DNA of 64,000 bases, from NCBI GenBank assembly GCA_030425685.1, contig JAUIAD010000001.1:62001-126000 (forward strand). Reading direction: 5' to 3'. The notes below the pieces were generated by a model. That model saw only the letters and a list, made by a program, of their open reading frames with translations. It was not told the DNA's origin and searched no databases. The stretch's first letter is position 1, and every line of letters starts with the position of its first letter. The DNA comes from Gammaproteobacteria bacterium. GTDB taxonomy: Bacteria; Pseudomonadota; Gammaproteobacteria; Coxiellales; Coxiellaceae. The translations under genes and the position numbers were made by a program. Below, piece by piece: positions 42,898-53,273 of the stretch.

Positions 42898-43008
42898 GCA
42901 GGAGGCAAGAAGGGTCTTTTGCAAAGCTTACAAAAACAGGAAGTTTTTGTCAGAGCGATCCAGGGATGGACTTGAGCGCCTTTGCAAAAGACCCTTCTTG
43001 CCTCCTGC
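42898..43008. repeat. long hairpin element, copy D
   Basis: 111 bp in the convergent gap between the 508-residue protein gene and the KimA-like gene. Arms GCAGGAGGCAAGAAGGGTCT and the reverse complement ending CCTCCTGC. The centre GAGCGATCCAGGGATGGA is in the orientation of copy A, opposite to B and C. Flanks AAAAACTAGCAGG and TCCTGCGTCGGCGCC are shared with the other copies, so the unit extends beyond the palindrome by about 15 bases on each side. It may serve as a bidirectional terminator. Confidence 0.85.
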
Positions 43009-43089
43009 GTCGGCGCCTAACTGCACACCTTTCTCAAATCAAGCACGAGCTTGCCTAACCGCACTCATGTCTTAAATCAAGCAAAAACT

Positions 43090-45036
43090 TTATGTCTTAA
43101 GATTCAGAGGTAAGATCAACATCTTGGCACCAACCAAATGCAAACGTCGCTGCATCATTGAGCCAAAATCACTATGCAATAAGCGCACCAACCAGTTTTC
43201 ATTCGGATAAACATAACGAGACATAAAGAATAACCCGCTAGGATATTTCTCATGTATCTTTTGAGAAAGTGAAAAGATATGATCGATAGCATCGGTGCCA
43301 AAGCTACAATAAGATTCCGCCGCAATACCTTGTAAATTCGAAAACTTAACTAGGTAATCGAGTGTGGCATCAGTTTGTTCTTTTAATTTTTCCAGTTCTT
43401 CAGTACTACCAAAGCTACCAATGTCCACTTCACCATGGCTGACAAAAATAAAATTCTTAAAATAATCAGGAAACATACGCTGCACCCATAAAATACAATG
43501 CATAGCAGCACCAATTTCTCTTACCAAAAAGATAGCAGTCGGTTTTTTTGGATTAAGCTGTGGCATTTTCTTTTCAGCAGCCACCAGTGGAATACGCAAT
43601 TCCTTATTAAGCTTTACTTTTAATTTATCAAATTGCTTATAGTGACCACGGATAATCACACCACAAACAATGGCAATAGAAGTGGTGACAACAGTAATCC
43701 AACCACCTAAATCAAATTTGGTAATAAGGGTGGTGAGCAAGATACCAACACAAACAAACAATGCAATAGCCGATAGGGTGATATGTGCAATCCATCGTTT
43801 TTTATTCTTGCGTTGTTTCCACCAGTAACGAGTCAAGCCAAGCAAGGACATTGAAAAGGTGAGAAATACATTCATGCTATAAAGCACAACAAGAAAGGCA
43901 ACGCTACCGTCAGTGGCAAGTAAAATAAATAACGCACTTAAGCCAAAAAAGATAATACCATTTTGGGTCACCAAGCGGCTGGATAACATGCTAAAGCGTT
44001 TTGGCACCCAAGCATCGACCGCCATATTGGCAAGTACCGCGGGACCACCAAGAAAGCCAGTATTAGCAGCAATAATCAATAAGCCAGCTTCCAAAATCAT
44101 TAACAATAAATAAGAGAAATAACCCGCATGATGCAGCGGCATAAGAATTTGTTGGAAGACAACAGCATTAAGCGTTTTACCTGGCTCAGGCTGCGGGCCC
44201 CACAATAGATACAACAAAATAATGCCACCAGCAACAATACTGAGGGAGATTGCCATATACAGCATGGTCCAAGCGCCAGTTTTAACGCGTGGTTCGGCAA
44301 GAATATGAACGTTATTGGATACCGCTTCAAGACCAGTATACGTACCAGCACCCATCGAGTAGGCACGCATAAACATCGCTAAGACGGCAACAACCCCGAG
44401 GCTTTGAAAGGCGCTATGTGTATCGGCAAAAGTTGCATGGATCATGGCGGGGAATTCTTTTTCATGTAAGAGAATACCAGCACCGATCATTATAAGGTGG
44501 GTAATAAAAAAACCAATAAAAATTGGCATCACCAGTTTTATCGACTCTTTTGCACCACGCAAGTTGCTTAATAATAAAAATAGTAAAATAATCGTTTCAA
44601 CAACAAGCTTATAATGAAGAAATTTAAGCGGTAGCATACTAAAGATGGCATCTGTGCCACTGGCAATGGAAATGGCAATGGTTAACATGTAATCAATAAT
44701 AAGCGCAGCACCCGACACCAGGCCGGCATAATCCCCCAAAAGATGCGTTGCTACTTTATAACCACCACCACCATTAGGGAATAAACGAATGACTTGATTA
44801 TAGGCAGAGGAAATTAAAAAGATGGTTATTGTTGTTGCAATGGCTAAATAAAATGCTAAGTGATGATGTTTTCCCAGTTCGTAGAAAGCTTGTTCTGGAC
44901 CATAACAAGAAGAAGACAGTCCATCAGCGCCTAGGCCAATCCAGGCAAGAAAGGCAATCAAAGCAATGTGCTTGTGCGTTTCCTTCGATAACGGATTACG
45001 TGGCTTACCCAATATCACGCGCAACAGCTTTTTCAT
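43090..45036 (-). CDS. APC-superfamily transporter with cytoplasmic domain (KimA-like)
   Basis: 648 residues. About 12 membrane segments occupy roughly 25-480 (IALIAFLAWIGLGADGLSSS near the start, NGGGGYKVATHLLGDYAGLV, MGAGTYTGLEAVSNNVHILA). A soluble C-terminal domain of about 170 residues follows (TAIFLVREIGAAMHCILWVQ and MLILPLNLKT at its ends). That architecture fits the KimA/YdaO-like potassium-proton symporters with a USP-like domain; a plain amino-acid permease is the alternative. The start is the ATG at 45036 with AGGAA 5 bases upstream; the open frame continues to 45102. trkA-trkH, also potassium-related, lies 7 kb away. Confidence 0.8.
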   Translation of the reverse strand: MKKLLRVILGKPRNPLSKETHKHIALIAFLAWIGLGADGLSSSCYGPEQAFYELGKHHHLAFYLAIATTITIFLISSAYNQVIRLFPNGGGGYKVATHLLGDYAGLVSGAALIIDYMLTIAISIASGTDAIFSMLPLKFLHYKLVVETIILLFLLLSNLRGAKESIKLVMPIFIGFFITHLIMIGAGILLHEKEFPAMIHATFADTHSAFQSLGVVAVLAMFMRAYSMGAGTYTGLEAVSNNVHILAEPRVKTGAWTMLYMAISLSIVAGGIILLYLLWGPQPEPGKTLNAVVFQQILMPLHHAGYFSYLLLMILEAGLLIIAANTGFLGGPAVLANMAVDAWVPKRFSMLSSRLVTQNGIIFFGLSALFILLATDGSVAFLVVLYSMNVFLTFSMSLLGLTRYWWKQRKNKKRWIAHITLSAIALFVCVGILLTTLITKFDLGGWITVVTTSIAIVCGVIIRGHYKQFDKLKVKLNKELRIPLVAAEKKMPQLNPKKPTAIFLVREIGAAMHCILWVQRMFPDYFKNFIFVSHGEVDIGSFGSTEELEKLKEQTDATLDYLVKFSNLQGIAAESYCSFGTDAIDHIFSLSQKIHEKYPSGLFFMSRYVYPNENWLVRLLHSDFGSMMQRRLHLVGAKMLILPLNLKT

Positions 45037-45131
45037 CTGATTCCTAGAGAGTTGTTTATAGGACAAACAGTGAAATTTTATTATATCAGGTCGTGCTTGC
45101 AAAAATAAACTGTGTTTTCTCTGACTAGCAT

Positions 45132-48100
45132 TTAAACGAGACCAACCTGCCCAAGATGATCCTTTATGACAGATTGAGCCACTGTAGAGTGTGTGCTTGT
45201 TTGACGGTCATTTTGTGCCGGCACCAGCGCTCCAGAAAATAATCTAACGCCCATGCCCTGTATAGGTTTGACAGGGGAAGCTTGGTCATCATTATCTACG
45301 ACACCACCTTTTTCATCATCGGGGTCATCTGAAGTGGGGGCTGCATTGCAGCTTGGTTCGAAAGCAGATCCTAGAACAACATCTGGTCTTAGAATATTAA
45401 ACATAAGAGATTCTATTTTTTCTGATTCCTCAGAATTTTTTAATAACGCCTGATAAATTGAATTGCACTCTGCAATTTTTTGTAAAGTAGGCATGGAGTC
45501 ACTATCAAGTATTTGTTTAATAGCGTCTAGAGCTTTTTGCTCCGCATCACTAAACTCTTTATCTTTAGTATGTTTTTCATAAGCAGCTTTAAGGATTCGC
45601 ATGGCTGCCTCATTCTCTAGTAATAGTAATTGGCTAAAAAGATTCTCGAAGCGCCGCGCACTTTTTGGGTGCCTACTTATATACTGCTCTTTTATACTGT
45701 TAAATAGCACAATCTGTTCTTGTGCAGAATAGCCTCTAGAATTTATAACATTGCTAATCCGTTGTAATAGCTGCCGTTCGACCAGGTTAAAATCTTTGCC
45801 TTGAGCAAAAACATTAACGTAACTGTTAAGCTTGTTAGTTCGTCCTTCCATTGCCTCGCTTGCTTTGTTTAAACCAAGCCTTTCTTTAGCAAAACGCTCT
45901 CGCAATGCAGCAGCATTCGCTAAAAAGTCATCAGAGTTGGTTGCTGCCTTACGTGCATGTTTAGCCATCATTTTCTGCAGTGGCACAGCTTCATTGGTAT
46001 GATGTAATTTCACACCGAATAAAACATTTTTAACAAACTCAAGGTTATAAGCCTTTTTAATACAAGTCCAACTAGCGGCCCATAATTTACTAGCGCCTTT
46101 TAAGATAATTTTCGCCATGTTACCCGGTGTATTCCACACACTATTACCTGTTTTGCTCCACAGCTTACTAATAGGGCTCCATGATTTAGTGCATGCTGAA
46201 GCAAGTAATGCTGGAACTGTCATTAGCAGGGCTGGGACAATAGCAATAATGGAGGCAGCAGCTGTAGCAAGTGCCAACACAGGTGCGATCACTATTTTGC
46301 CTAACTGCCACACCGATTGCGCAAGCATTAAAGCCGGTACTTTAACAAAAGAAAAAATCGGCCCTAATAGATTACTAAAATTTTTAAAAGCCAGTTTTAT
46401 GCTCTTGGAGAACAACGACCAGTTTGTTTGCCAGTCTTTTTGCCATATTGATCTTGCAAAGAAATATATTGACATGGGTAATAAGGTAAAGACAGCAATA
46501 GCGATGGTGCTTATCACAGAGAAGAGAGGTGTTACCAATAAAGCGAGAAAACCCACAAGGCCTTTAAAGGTTATTTTTAGTAGTGGTACGGTCACTAATG
46601 CCGCTATTCTTATGGCAAACCCTAATAGGCGTGCCAGTGTAAATGAAGTGGCAAAAAGTAAGCCGAGAAAACCAGCAAAGAAAAAATCACCTGCTCTAGG
46701 GTTTAATGATGAGAATTCATTGTGTAAGTAGAAAAATTCCGAAAACAAATTGGCAAACAAGCTTTTGGCAGTATTAGCAAAATCACCCAAGCTATTAAAA
46801 GTATCTCTAAGTACTTCAGGATCAATGTCATTGCGGTTAATAAAACCATTCCCCATGCCAAATAAAACTTTTGATGCTTTGTTTAAAAAGTTGTGATATT
46901 CCTTTTCCTGGTTATGATAGTGGGTGCCATCGCGGTACCAATTTCTTAATGCTTCTGTGCCATGAGTTCCAAAAATAACATCCCACAGCTTAACGGCGCC
47001 ATAAATAATGGCCGGTAAAATAGCGCCAGCCAACGCCCACGGTCCTATCACCGAGAAGCGTGACAGTTCATTAATAAGCATAGCAACACCACGACCAGGT
47101 CGCAGTGCAAGACCGCCAATATATACAAGTAAAATAGCAGCATCTTTATGAAAGCTGCCTTCAATGCGCTCCATCTTTGTGTATGCATTTGTTTGGCTAG
47201 CGTACATATACATAATAGCGCGTTTGGTGTAAACAAGCTCACGGATAAGCGGAATGTTAATCATAACGCGCCAGAGATTCACACTGCCGGTGTAAAGAAA
47301 TTTATTATAAAAGCCGCGTAAATATTCTCTTTTATCAATTTGTAAATCAAGGCGGCCGATTTTCCTTGCCTCTTCGTTATATTTATCAAATTTTTGGTGA
47401 AGGTTGTCATAAAAGTATTCTACGGTGTCACGGTTTAAGCGGTTTTCTGTGTTGATAGCATTAAATGCTTGCGTTGCTTTATGCATACAAGCCTCTAGAT
47501 CGTCACGTGCTTTATCAAGGGGCGTTTCTTTTGCTTTGGCTCTCGCTATATTTTTCTTGATGACGGCGATTGACCTATCAGCCTCCTTGCGAAATTTCTC
47601 ATATTCTTCTGGCGTAATACCGTCAGTAAATTCTGTAATTTGTTGGAAAAGCTCTGATGAGGTTGACATATCTTCTTCGCAGACGCCAAATTGTGCCAAC
47701 ACCTCTTTAATAGCAACTATTTTTTCTTTAGTGCTGTTGATGTTAATAATATCTCTTTTAGCTAGTGCTATAATAATTTTATTAATATCGGTAGGTTTTT
47801 GGATGCCTTTGTGCTGCCCAGTTAAAAGCGTATGTGCCAGGATGCCAAACTTTAATCCGAGAAACATATATTCGAGTAGGTTGACAACCGGCATGGCATT
47901 AGGGAGAGTGTTTGCTTCTTCAATAAAAAATTGCATAAGATAAATAGGCACAATGGGTAAGTTACCTGCTAAGGCATTTGCCCCTTTCGCTAGCATGCCA
48001 TGGCCGAAGTTTTTAGTGAAGTCGTGTAAGTGCACATTATGTGGCAATTTCTCTATCGCATGCAACATCTTTTCCCAAGCCATAGCAATCCCATGCCCAC

Positions 48101-51100
48101 CTGGTATCGCAGATATTATTTGTGGGAATAAAGGGCCTAACATAGCGCCGCAGGTAATCAGTGCGAGCGTGCCAAGAAAGATAAATTCAGGGTTAGCAAA
48201 AACCTGTTTTAAAGAGCGAAGGTCTTTCAAAACCAGTGAAATAAAAAGCTCTGTTAGCAGCGATAAAAATTTCCACAAGACAAAAGGGGAAACACCATTC
48301 GCTGTAACGTTGATAAATAATACCGAGGTGGGAAAGGGAATGATTTTTCCCATCACTGATTTGGCAGTCCATAAGTTCGCCGCTACTAACGTTTTACCCA
48401 CCACGCCCAGAGTTCCTGCAATAGCTGGAATAGTTGTACAGATAGCTGCAAGAGCAGCAACACTGCCAAAGGTTAATGAAACACCGGGCGCATTGGTGAT
48501 CATTGGCACGGCAAGTAAGTCTGGGACAGCGATAAGAATTTTAACCAGCACATCAAGTGGCACTGAAATGCCGTTGCGCTCTAGGTCTTTTATCAGTTGG
48601 TGTGTTTTATCGGGGTTAATGCCATGTTTTTTTAATAAATGATAGTTAGGGTCAGTATCGCGATTGCGTAGGCACTCTGCAAATTGTAGCTGTAATGAAT
48701 ATCTAGATTTTTCGATAAGGTGGTCGACTTTTTTAATGGCGACAGTTGTTTTATTTTGTTTTGTTTGCGCAGAGGAGTTCCATAGGTAGCGTACGTCAGT
48801 GGCAAAGTGATAAAGGTGTTTTAGCATGCCAGCAAAAACGTTACCGGCCTTTTCTCCTAGCCAGTTGATGCCATGCGTTAAGGCGGTTTCTACTTCGTTA
48901 ATAGCCGAGCCCTTGGCATGATCAGCAATCTTTTGTTGCAGTTTTGCCGTGGGGTTGCTGTCTGTATCCGTGCGTTGATACATGGCCTTGACTTTGTTTT
49001 TAATCCAGCAAGTAATCGATAGTTTGCGGTGGATGGCGCCAAAAAATTGATTGATGGCAGTGAAATAACCTTCCGTAGGTAAGTTTAGGGTGAAAATTTT
49101 CATGACTGTCGCTAAAATAGGCATGACGACCGAAGCGGCAATAGCAATGGCTAAGCCAATAGGCCGTAATATAAAAGCGTGTATCGCTTCAATAATCACA
49201 GCGATCAGCCCACCAGCGGCAATTAAGGCCCATTTCCATAGCGCTTTCTTTTTACGCGCTTGTGTGCTTAAACCAGTAAAAAAGCATAGCGCTTCATCGA
49301 GCTCTTTTGGTGAGTTGATATCGATGTAATCTTCCAGCGATAATAGGCGTTCTCTATCTTTTTCTTCTCGTTTTATTTCTTCGTCAACTTGGTAAGAAGT
49401 TACGGTATTATTTTCAATCTGTCCGGCTAACGCATGCCGTCGTTCAGCTTCCATCTTGGCCGTTGAAAGACGTCGTAATGCATGGTGGCGGTGTGCTGAT
49501 TGAGAAATGGGGCTGTATTTGATACTGGGTAGATTTTTAATATCATCGATACCCGCGCGGATCAGCGACTGTGTAAGATCAGCGAGAAACTGCCCCAAAG
49601 ACTGTTCGACACCACCTTCATTTTGTTCTGAAAATAATTGTCGGACTTGATCTTGTGTGGGGGGCGAGTTTTTTAAATCAGCCAATTGTTTGATAAATAC
49701 ATCTAACTTGTTGGCGGCTGTATCTGGGAATCGATAAAGTCCAACGAGAAGATTGTCTTTTTCACTGCTTGATATTTTTTGTTCTTTAGATATTTTAGCG
49801 TTTAGGGTAAGCATTTCTGCTTTAAGCGCTGCTAATTGGCTACTCAAGAAGTCAAGGCAATCTATAGGGTTAGCGGTGATCGTTGCATTAATCAGCTTGC
49901 TGGCTTGTTTCAACGTCGGAATATATCCCTTGAGAAAAAGAACAATGCGTTTAATGTCTTTATCACGTTGGCTTAATCCGTTATGTTTAGCTGCTTGGCG
50001 ATCAAATTCTTGCAGAATATGCGCTATTTGTATTTCGAGGATTTCAAGTACGGGGGTGGTATGTAAATCGTAATGCTTGCGGGGGAAATGTTCGATAAAT
50101 TTTTTGGCTAGTTCTGGTGTGCACCAGACTTGTGCTTTGGTAATGTATTTTTTGCGTTTGGTAATAACCCACTTAACGGTTTTGCTTTTATCTTTGGCTA
50201 ATTCTGGTTTTAGAGGTATCTCGTGGATGTATATTCCTTGCGTGCTTTTGCCTTCATCAAGTAGTTTTGTTTTGGATTCCTCTTGAGCATTATCTTTGTT
50301 ATCATCAGGTCCAAGGTCGGCGATGGAAAATTTTTTTCTGATCTGTTGTGCACGGACAGTAAATTTATCTTTTGGCTGGCCTAAGCCTAGAGCGTCTAAA
50401 GCTAGGGCATCTGCCTCTTGACCTAAGTAAAAATAATTGTGATCTTTTTCCCCTAGTTGCATAAAGCGTTTTTCAATTTCGTCAAGCTTCTGGGCTAGAA
50501 CAATATCGTCAGCACAAATGCCTTTTGCCAGTTCCCTCGCAATAATGTCTGAAATTTCTGGATAACTAGAAATAAGATGAATATTGCCATCAGACAGCAG
50601 CTTGTTCTTTTTAAGCGTAATGATGGCTTGTGCGTGCGCTCTTAACATGATGCCAATCGCCATGTGCTGCTGAGCTAATGACTTGTCATTGTTAGCGTCA
50701 ATGACGTCGCTGAAAGATGACGTAAACTCTGTATGCTCAAAATAGCTTCTGGCAATAGACTCTTCTATACCAGCTTTTTTTAATGTTGAGATAAATTGCG
50801 CTATATGATCTATAAAAGGTAGATGTTTAACATTCTGTAAAAGAAGTTCGAAGGTGTTTGACCAGCGAAAGCTAAATTCTTTGATATACAATTTGCGTGG
50901 CGCAATACGGTTGCCTTTTTCAGAGAAGATGACTAGTGCTTTTGCCATTGCCTGGTATAGGTTGCTTATATTGTATTTATAGTTGGTAGCACTACTGCTT
51001 ATGCTGTCTAATAAGTACCTAAAGTGTTTTAAGCTACAAAAACCATGTTCCTGCATAAATAAAATAATAGTATCTAATGCTTCAATATCAACGCGTTTTT

Positions 51101-51602
51101 TCCAAATATCTAAGTCTTCAGCTGTACCTAATGCGCTTTGTAATTTCGTTGATTGCGAATTTTTCGTTTTGGTTGAGCGTGAACGGCGCATGTCGCGACT
51201 GCGCAGGGCAAAATAAAGTTCGGCGAAGGTTTCGTCACTGAGCTCGAGTGGCTCTTCTTCTTTTGCTTGTTTTTTAGAATTATTACTGAGTGTTTGTTTT
51301 TGTTCTTGCTTTTGTTTTGTTTCATTATCAATATCGTCCGCTTGCGTTGGGATAGGGAGAGGTTGGCTTGATGCTGGGGCTGCAGCAGCTAAGTTATTGG
51401 CACCGGCTAATATACCATTCTGCTTTTCCTCAAGCGCAGCATTTTTAAGAATAGCTCGTAAGTCAGCAACAAAGGTAGAAAGCCCGCCTTGTGACCAGCG
51501 GCCGGGTTTAGCTTTATTTCCATGGGGAGTGTTATCGATGTACTGTCTTATAGCGCTGGTAAGAGAATTAATATTAAGTTTCTTAAAGATATAATCGCTC
51601 AT
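45132..51602 (-). CDS. giant membrane-associated protein of unknown family (2156 residues)
   Basis: Single uninterrupted frame of 6.47 kb with AGGAA 7 bases before the ATG. N-terminal about 780 residues are soluble and charged, with a low-complexity linker rich in Gln, Lys and Glu at 85-120. Hydrophobic clusters occupy about 785-850 (LIAAGGLIAVIIEAIHAFIL), 1015-1085, 1105-1265, 1480-1540 and 1635-1815 (VTVPLLKITFKGLVGFLALL, then further segments). A helical, probably coiled-coil stretch lies at about 1290-1400. The last 345 residues are soluble, ending in an acidic patch (DDPDDEKGGVVDNDDQ) and HLGQVGLV. No signal peptide, repeats or enzyme motifs are recognisable. Proteins of this build occur among secreted effectors of intracellular bacteria, but that role is speculation. 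Confidence 0.85.
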   Translation of the reverse strand: MSDYIFKKLNINSLTSAIRQYIDNTPHGNKAKPGRWSQGGLSTFVADLRAILKNAALEEKQNGILAGANNLAAAAPASSQPLPIPTQADDIDNETKQKQEQKQTLSNNSKKQAKEEEPLELSDETFAELYFALRSRDMRRSRSTKTKNSQSTKLQSALGTAEDLDIWKKRVDIEALDTIILFMQEHGFCSLKHFRYLLDSISSSATNYKYNISNLYQAMAKALVIFSEKGNRIAPRKLYIKEFSFRWSNTFELLLQNVKHLPFIDHIAQFISTLKKAGIEESIARSYFEHTEFTSSFSDVIDANNDKSLAQQHMAIGIMLRAHAQAIITLKKNKLLSDGNIHLISSYPEISDIIARELAKGICADDIVLAQKLDEIEKRFMQLGEKDHNYFYLGQEADALALDALGLGQPKDKFTVRAQQIRKKFSIADLGPDDNKDNAQEESKTKLLDEGKSTQGIYIHEIPLKPELAKDKSKTVKWVITKRKKYITKAQVWCTPELAKKFIEHFPRKHYDLHTTPVLEILEIQIAHILQEFDRQAAKHNGLSQRDKDIKRIVLFLKGYIPTLKQASKLINATITANPIDCLDFLSSQLAALKAEMLTLNAKISKEQKISSSEKDNLLVGLYRFPDTAANKLDVFIKQLADLKNSPPTQDQVRQLFSEQNEGGVEQSLGQFLADLTQSLIRAGIDDIKNLPSIKYSPISQSAHRHHALRRLSTAKMEAERRHALAGQIENNTVTSYQVDEEIKREEKDRERLLSLEDYIDINSPKELDEALCFFTGLSTQARKKKALWKWALIAAGGLIAVIIEAIHAFILRPIGLAIAIAASVVMPILATVMKIFTLNLPTEGYFTAINQFFGAIHRKLSITCWIKNKVKAMYQRTDTDSNPTAKLQQKIADHAKGSAINEVETALTHGINWLGEKAGNVFAGMLKHLYHFATDVRYLWNSSAQTKQNKTTVAIKKVDHLIEKSRYSLQLQFAECLRNRDTDPNYHLLKKHGINPDKTHQLIKDLERNGISVPLDVLVKILIAVPDLLAVPMITNAPGVSLTFGSVAALAAICTTIPAIAGTLGVVGKTLVAANLWTAKSVMGKIIPFPTSVLFINVTANGVSPFVLWKFLSLLTELFISLVLKDLRSLKQVFANPEFIFLGTLALITCGAMLGPLFPQIISAIPGGHGIAMAWEKMLHAIEKLPHNVHLHDFTKNFGHGMLAKGANALAGNLPIVPIYLMQFFIEEANTLPNAMPVVNLLEYMFLGLKFGILAHTLLTGQHKGIQKPTDINKIIIALAKRDIININSTKEKIVAIKEVLAQFGVCEEDMSTSSELFQQITEFTDGITPEEYEKFRKEADRSIAVIKKNIARAKAKETPLDKARDDLEACMHKATQAFNAINTENRLNRDTVEYFYDNLHQKFDKYNEEARKIGRLDLQIDKREYLRGFYNKFLYTGSVNLWRVMINIPLIRELVYTKRAIMYMYASQTNAYTKMERIEGSFHKDAAILLVYIGGLALRPGRGVAMLINELSRFSVIGPWALAGAILPAIIYGAVKLWDVIFGTHGTEALRNWYRDGTHYHNQEKEYHNFLNKASKVLFGMGNGFINRNDIDPEVLRDTFNSLGDFANTAKSLFANLFSEFFYLHNEFSSLNPRAGDFFFAGFLGLLFATSFTLARLLGFAIRIAALVTVPLLKITFKGLVGFLALLVTPLFSVISTIAIAVFTLLPMSIYFFARSIWQKDWQTNWSLFSKSIKLAFKNFSNLLGPIFSFVKVPALMLAQSVWQLGKIVIAPVLALATAAASIIAIVPALLMTVPALLASACTKSWSPISKLWSKTGNSVWNTPGNMAKIILKGASKLWAASWTCIKKAYNLEFVKNVLFGVKLHHTNEAVPLQKMMAKHARKAATNSDDFLANAAALRERFAKERLGLNKASEAMEGRTNKLNSYVNVFAQGKDFNLVERQLLQRISNVINSRGYSAQEQIVLFNSIKEQYISRHPKSARRFENLFSQLLLLENEAAMRILKAAYEKHTKDKEFSDAEQKALDAIKQILDSDSMPTLQKIAECNSIYQALLKNSEESEKIESLMFNILRPDVVLGSAFEPSCNAAPTSDDPDDEKGGVVDNDDQASPVKPIQGMGVRLFSGALVPAQNDRQTSTHSTVAQSVIKDHLGQVGLV

Positions 51603-51886
51603 GTTTCAGTTTCCTTGTTACTTAACTATTTTTCTAGGGTTATGTTAGAATTCCCGCCAGCTTTAAAACCCTATTTATCATTTGTGAACATAACAAAACA
51701 TAAAGTGGGGATCGCATATTCGACAATGCTATCATTTGATGATTAATGAAATATTAAACCTGGATACATATACTCCAGAGTTGAAAATATGCGTCCTCCT
51801 ATTTATTGCTGTCGATGGAAGGTTCACATTACGCTCACCGTTGCTTATACTGGAATGGACTATCTGCAGGAGAAAAGGCAAGGATT

Positions 51887-53260
51887 ATGCAAATCATTGT
51901 ATTGGGTGCTGGGCAAGTTGGTGGTTCACTTGCTGAGACATTATTGGCTGAAAATCATGATATTACCTTGGTTGATATCAACGAGAAGCGTTTAAAAGAG
52001 TATGCAGATCGGCTTGATATTCGTACTATTTTAGGGCGATGCTCATATCCAGATGTGTTGCGTCAAGCCGGTGCTGATGATGCTGATATGATTATTGCTG
52101 TTACTGATAGTGATGAGGCGAATATGGTGGCCTGTCAGGTGGCTTATTCCTTATTTAATATACCTACAAAAATTGCTCGCATTCGTTCTGAACATTATTT
52201 TATTCGCAAAGAGCTTTTTGGCAAAGAAAACCTACCCATCGATGTTTTTATCGCACCAGAACAATTGGTGACGCAATACGTTACCCAGCTTATTTTGCAC
52301 CCAGGCGCCTTGCAAGTCTTAGAGTTTGGTGGCGGCTTAGTGAAGTTGGTTGCTGTGCAACCCTATTATGGCGGCACCTTGATAGGTAAAACCATTAGTG
52401 AATTTGATGAATTACTGCCCTCTGTGCGCGCGCGTATTGTGGCGTTATTTCGAGATAATTGCTCTGTCGAACTTAAAGATGACACTGTAATTGATATTGG
52501 TGATGAGATTTTCTTTATTGCGGCGGCGGATGATGTTGCCGATGTGATGGGTTTGTTCCGGCGTGCCGAAGCACCTTATCAGCGTGTGATGATTGCCGGT
52601 GGTGGTAATATTGGCCGTTGCTTAGCGCAAGAGCTGCAAAAATGCTGTCGTGTGAAAATTATTGACCATAATCACAAGCGCTGCGAGGATTTAGCAGCAG
52701 ATTTAGATCATGCCACGGTGTTGTGTGGTGAAGTTAGCGATGAGAATTTATTAACCAATGAAAATATCGAACACACCGATGCCTTTGTCGCCGTGACAAA
52801 TGACGATGAGGCGAATATTATTGCCTCCTTGCAAGCAAAGCGTTTAGGCGTCAAGCAGGCGATGGCGTTAATGACGCGCCGAGCTTATGTTGATTTGATT
52901 GAAGGTGGGCAGATTAATATTGCCATTTCCCCTCAACAGATTACTGTTGGTTCAATTTTAGCTTACATTCGCAAAGGCGATGTTAGAACAGTGTATTCGT
53001 TGCGACGTGGTGCGGCGGAAGCGATTGAAGCAGTGGCTCACGGAGATAAGAAGACGTCAAAAGTGGTGGGTAAACGAATTGGTGATATAAAAATACCCAA
53101 AGAAACGATTATTGGCGCTATTTTGCGCGGTGATATGGCGATGATTCCCGATGAGGACACCGTGATCGAGTCTGAAGATCATGTTATTTTATTGGTTGGT
53201 GATAAAAAGCGCATTCGTGAAGTAGGGAAGCTGTTTCAAGTTAGTGCGGGATTTTTCTAG
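51887..53260 (+). CDS. trkA: Trk potassium uptake regulator TrkA
   Basis: 457 residues with two RCK_N/RCK_C repeats. The first NAD-binding motif IIVLGAGQVGGSLAETLL is at residues 3-20, with TLVDINEKRL. The second is MIAGGGNIGRCLAQELQ at about 235, with IIDHNHKRCE. TrkA binds NAD(H)/ATP at the inner face of the membrane and gates TrkH. The start is the ATG at 51887 with AAGGA upstream; upstream in-frame codons to 51806 are not needed. trkH follows after 13 bases. Confidence 0.95.
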   Translation: MQIIVLGAGQVGGSLAETLLAENHDITLVDINEKRLKEYADRLDIRTILGRCSYPDVLRQAGADDADMIIAVTDSDEANMVACQVAYSLFNIPTKIARIRSEHYFIRKELFGKENLPIDVFIAPEQLVTQYVTQLILHPGALQVLEFGGGLVKLVAVQPYYGGTLIGKTISEFDELLPSVRARIVALFRDNCSVELKDDTVIDIGDEIFFIAAADDVADVMGLFRRAEAPYQRVMIAGGGNIGRCLAQELQKCCRVKIIDHNHKRCEDLAADLDHATVLCGEVSDENLLTNENIEHTDAFVAVTNDDEANIIASLQAKRLGVKQAMALMTRRAYVDLIEGGQINIAISPQQITVGSILAYIRKGDVRTVYSLRRGAAEAIEAVAHGDKKTSKVVGKRIGDIKIPKETIIGAILRGDMAMIPDEDTVIESEDHVILLVGDKKRIREVGKLFQVSAGFF

Positions 53261-53273
53261 CAAAGAGGTTGCA

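Noticed and set aside
46117-48642. Long plus-strand frames (about 170-230 codons at 46117, 47425 and 47953) opposite the giant gene
   Set aside because: They lie antisense to a 6.5-kb continuous coding frame, have odd compositions typical of reverse-strand reading, and show no domain I recognise.
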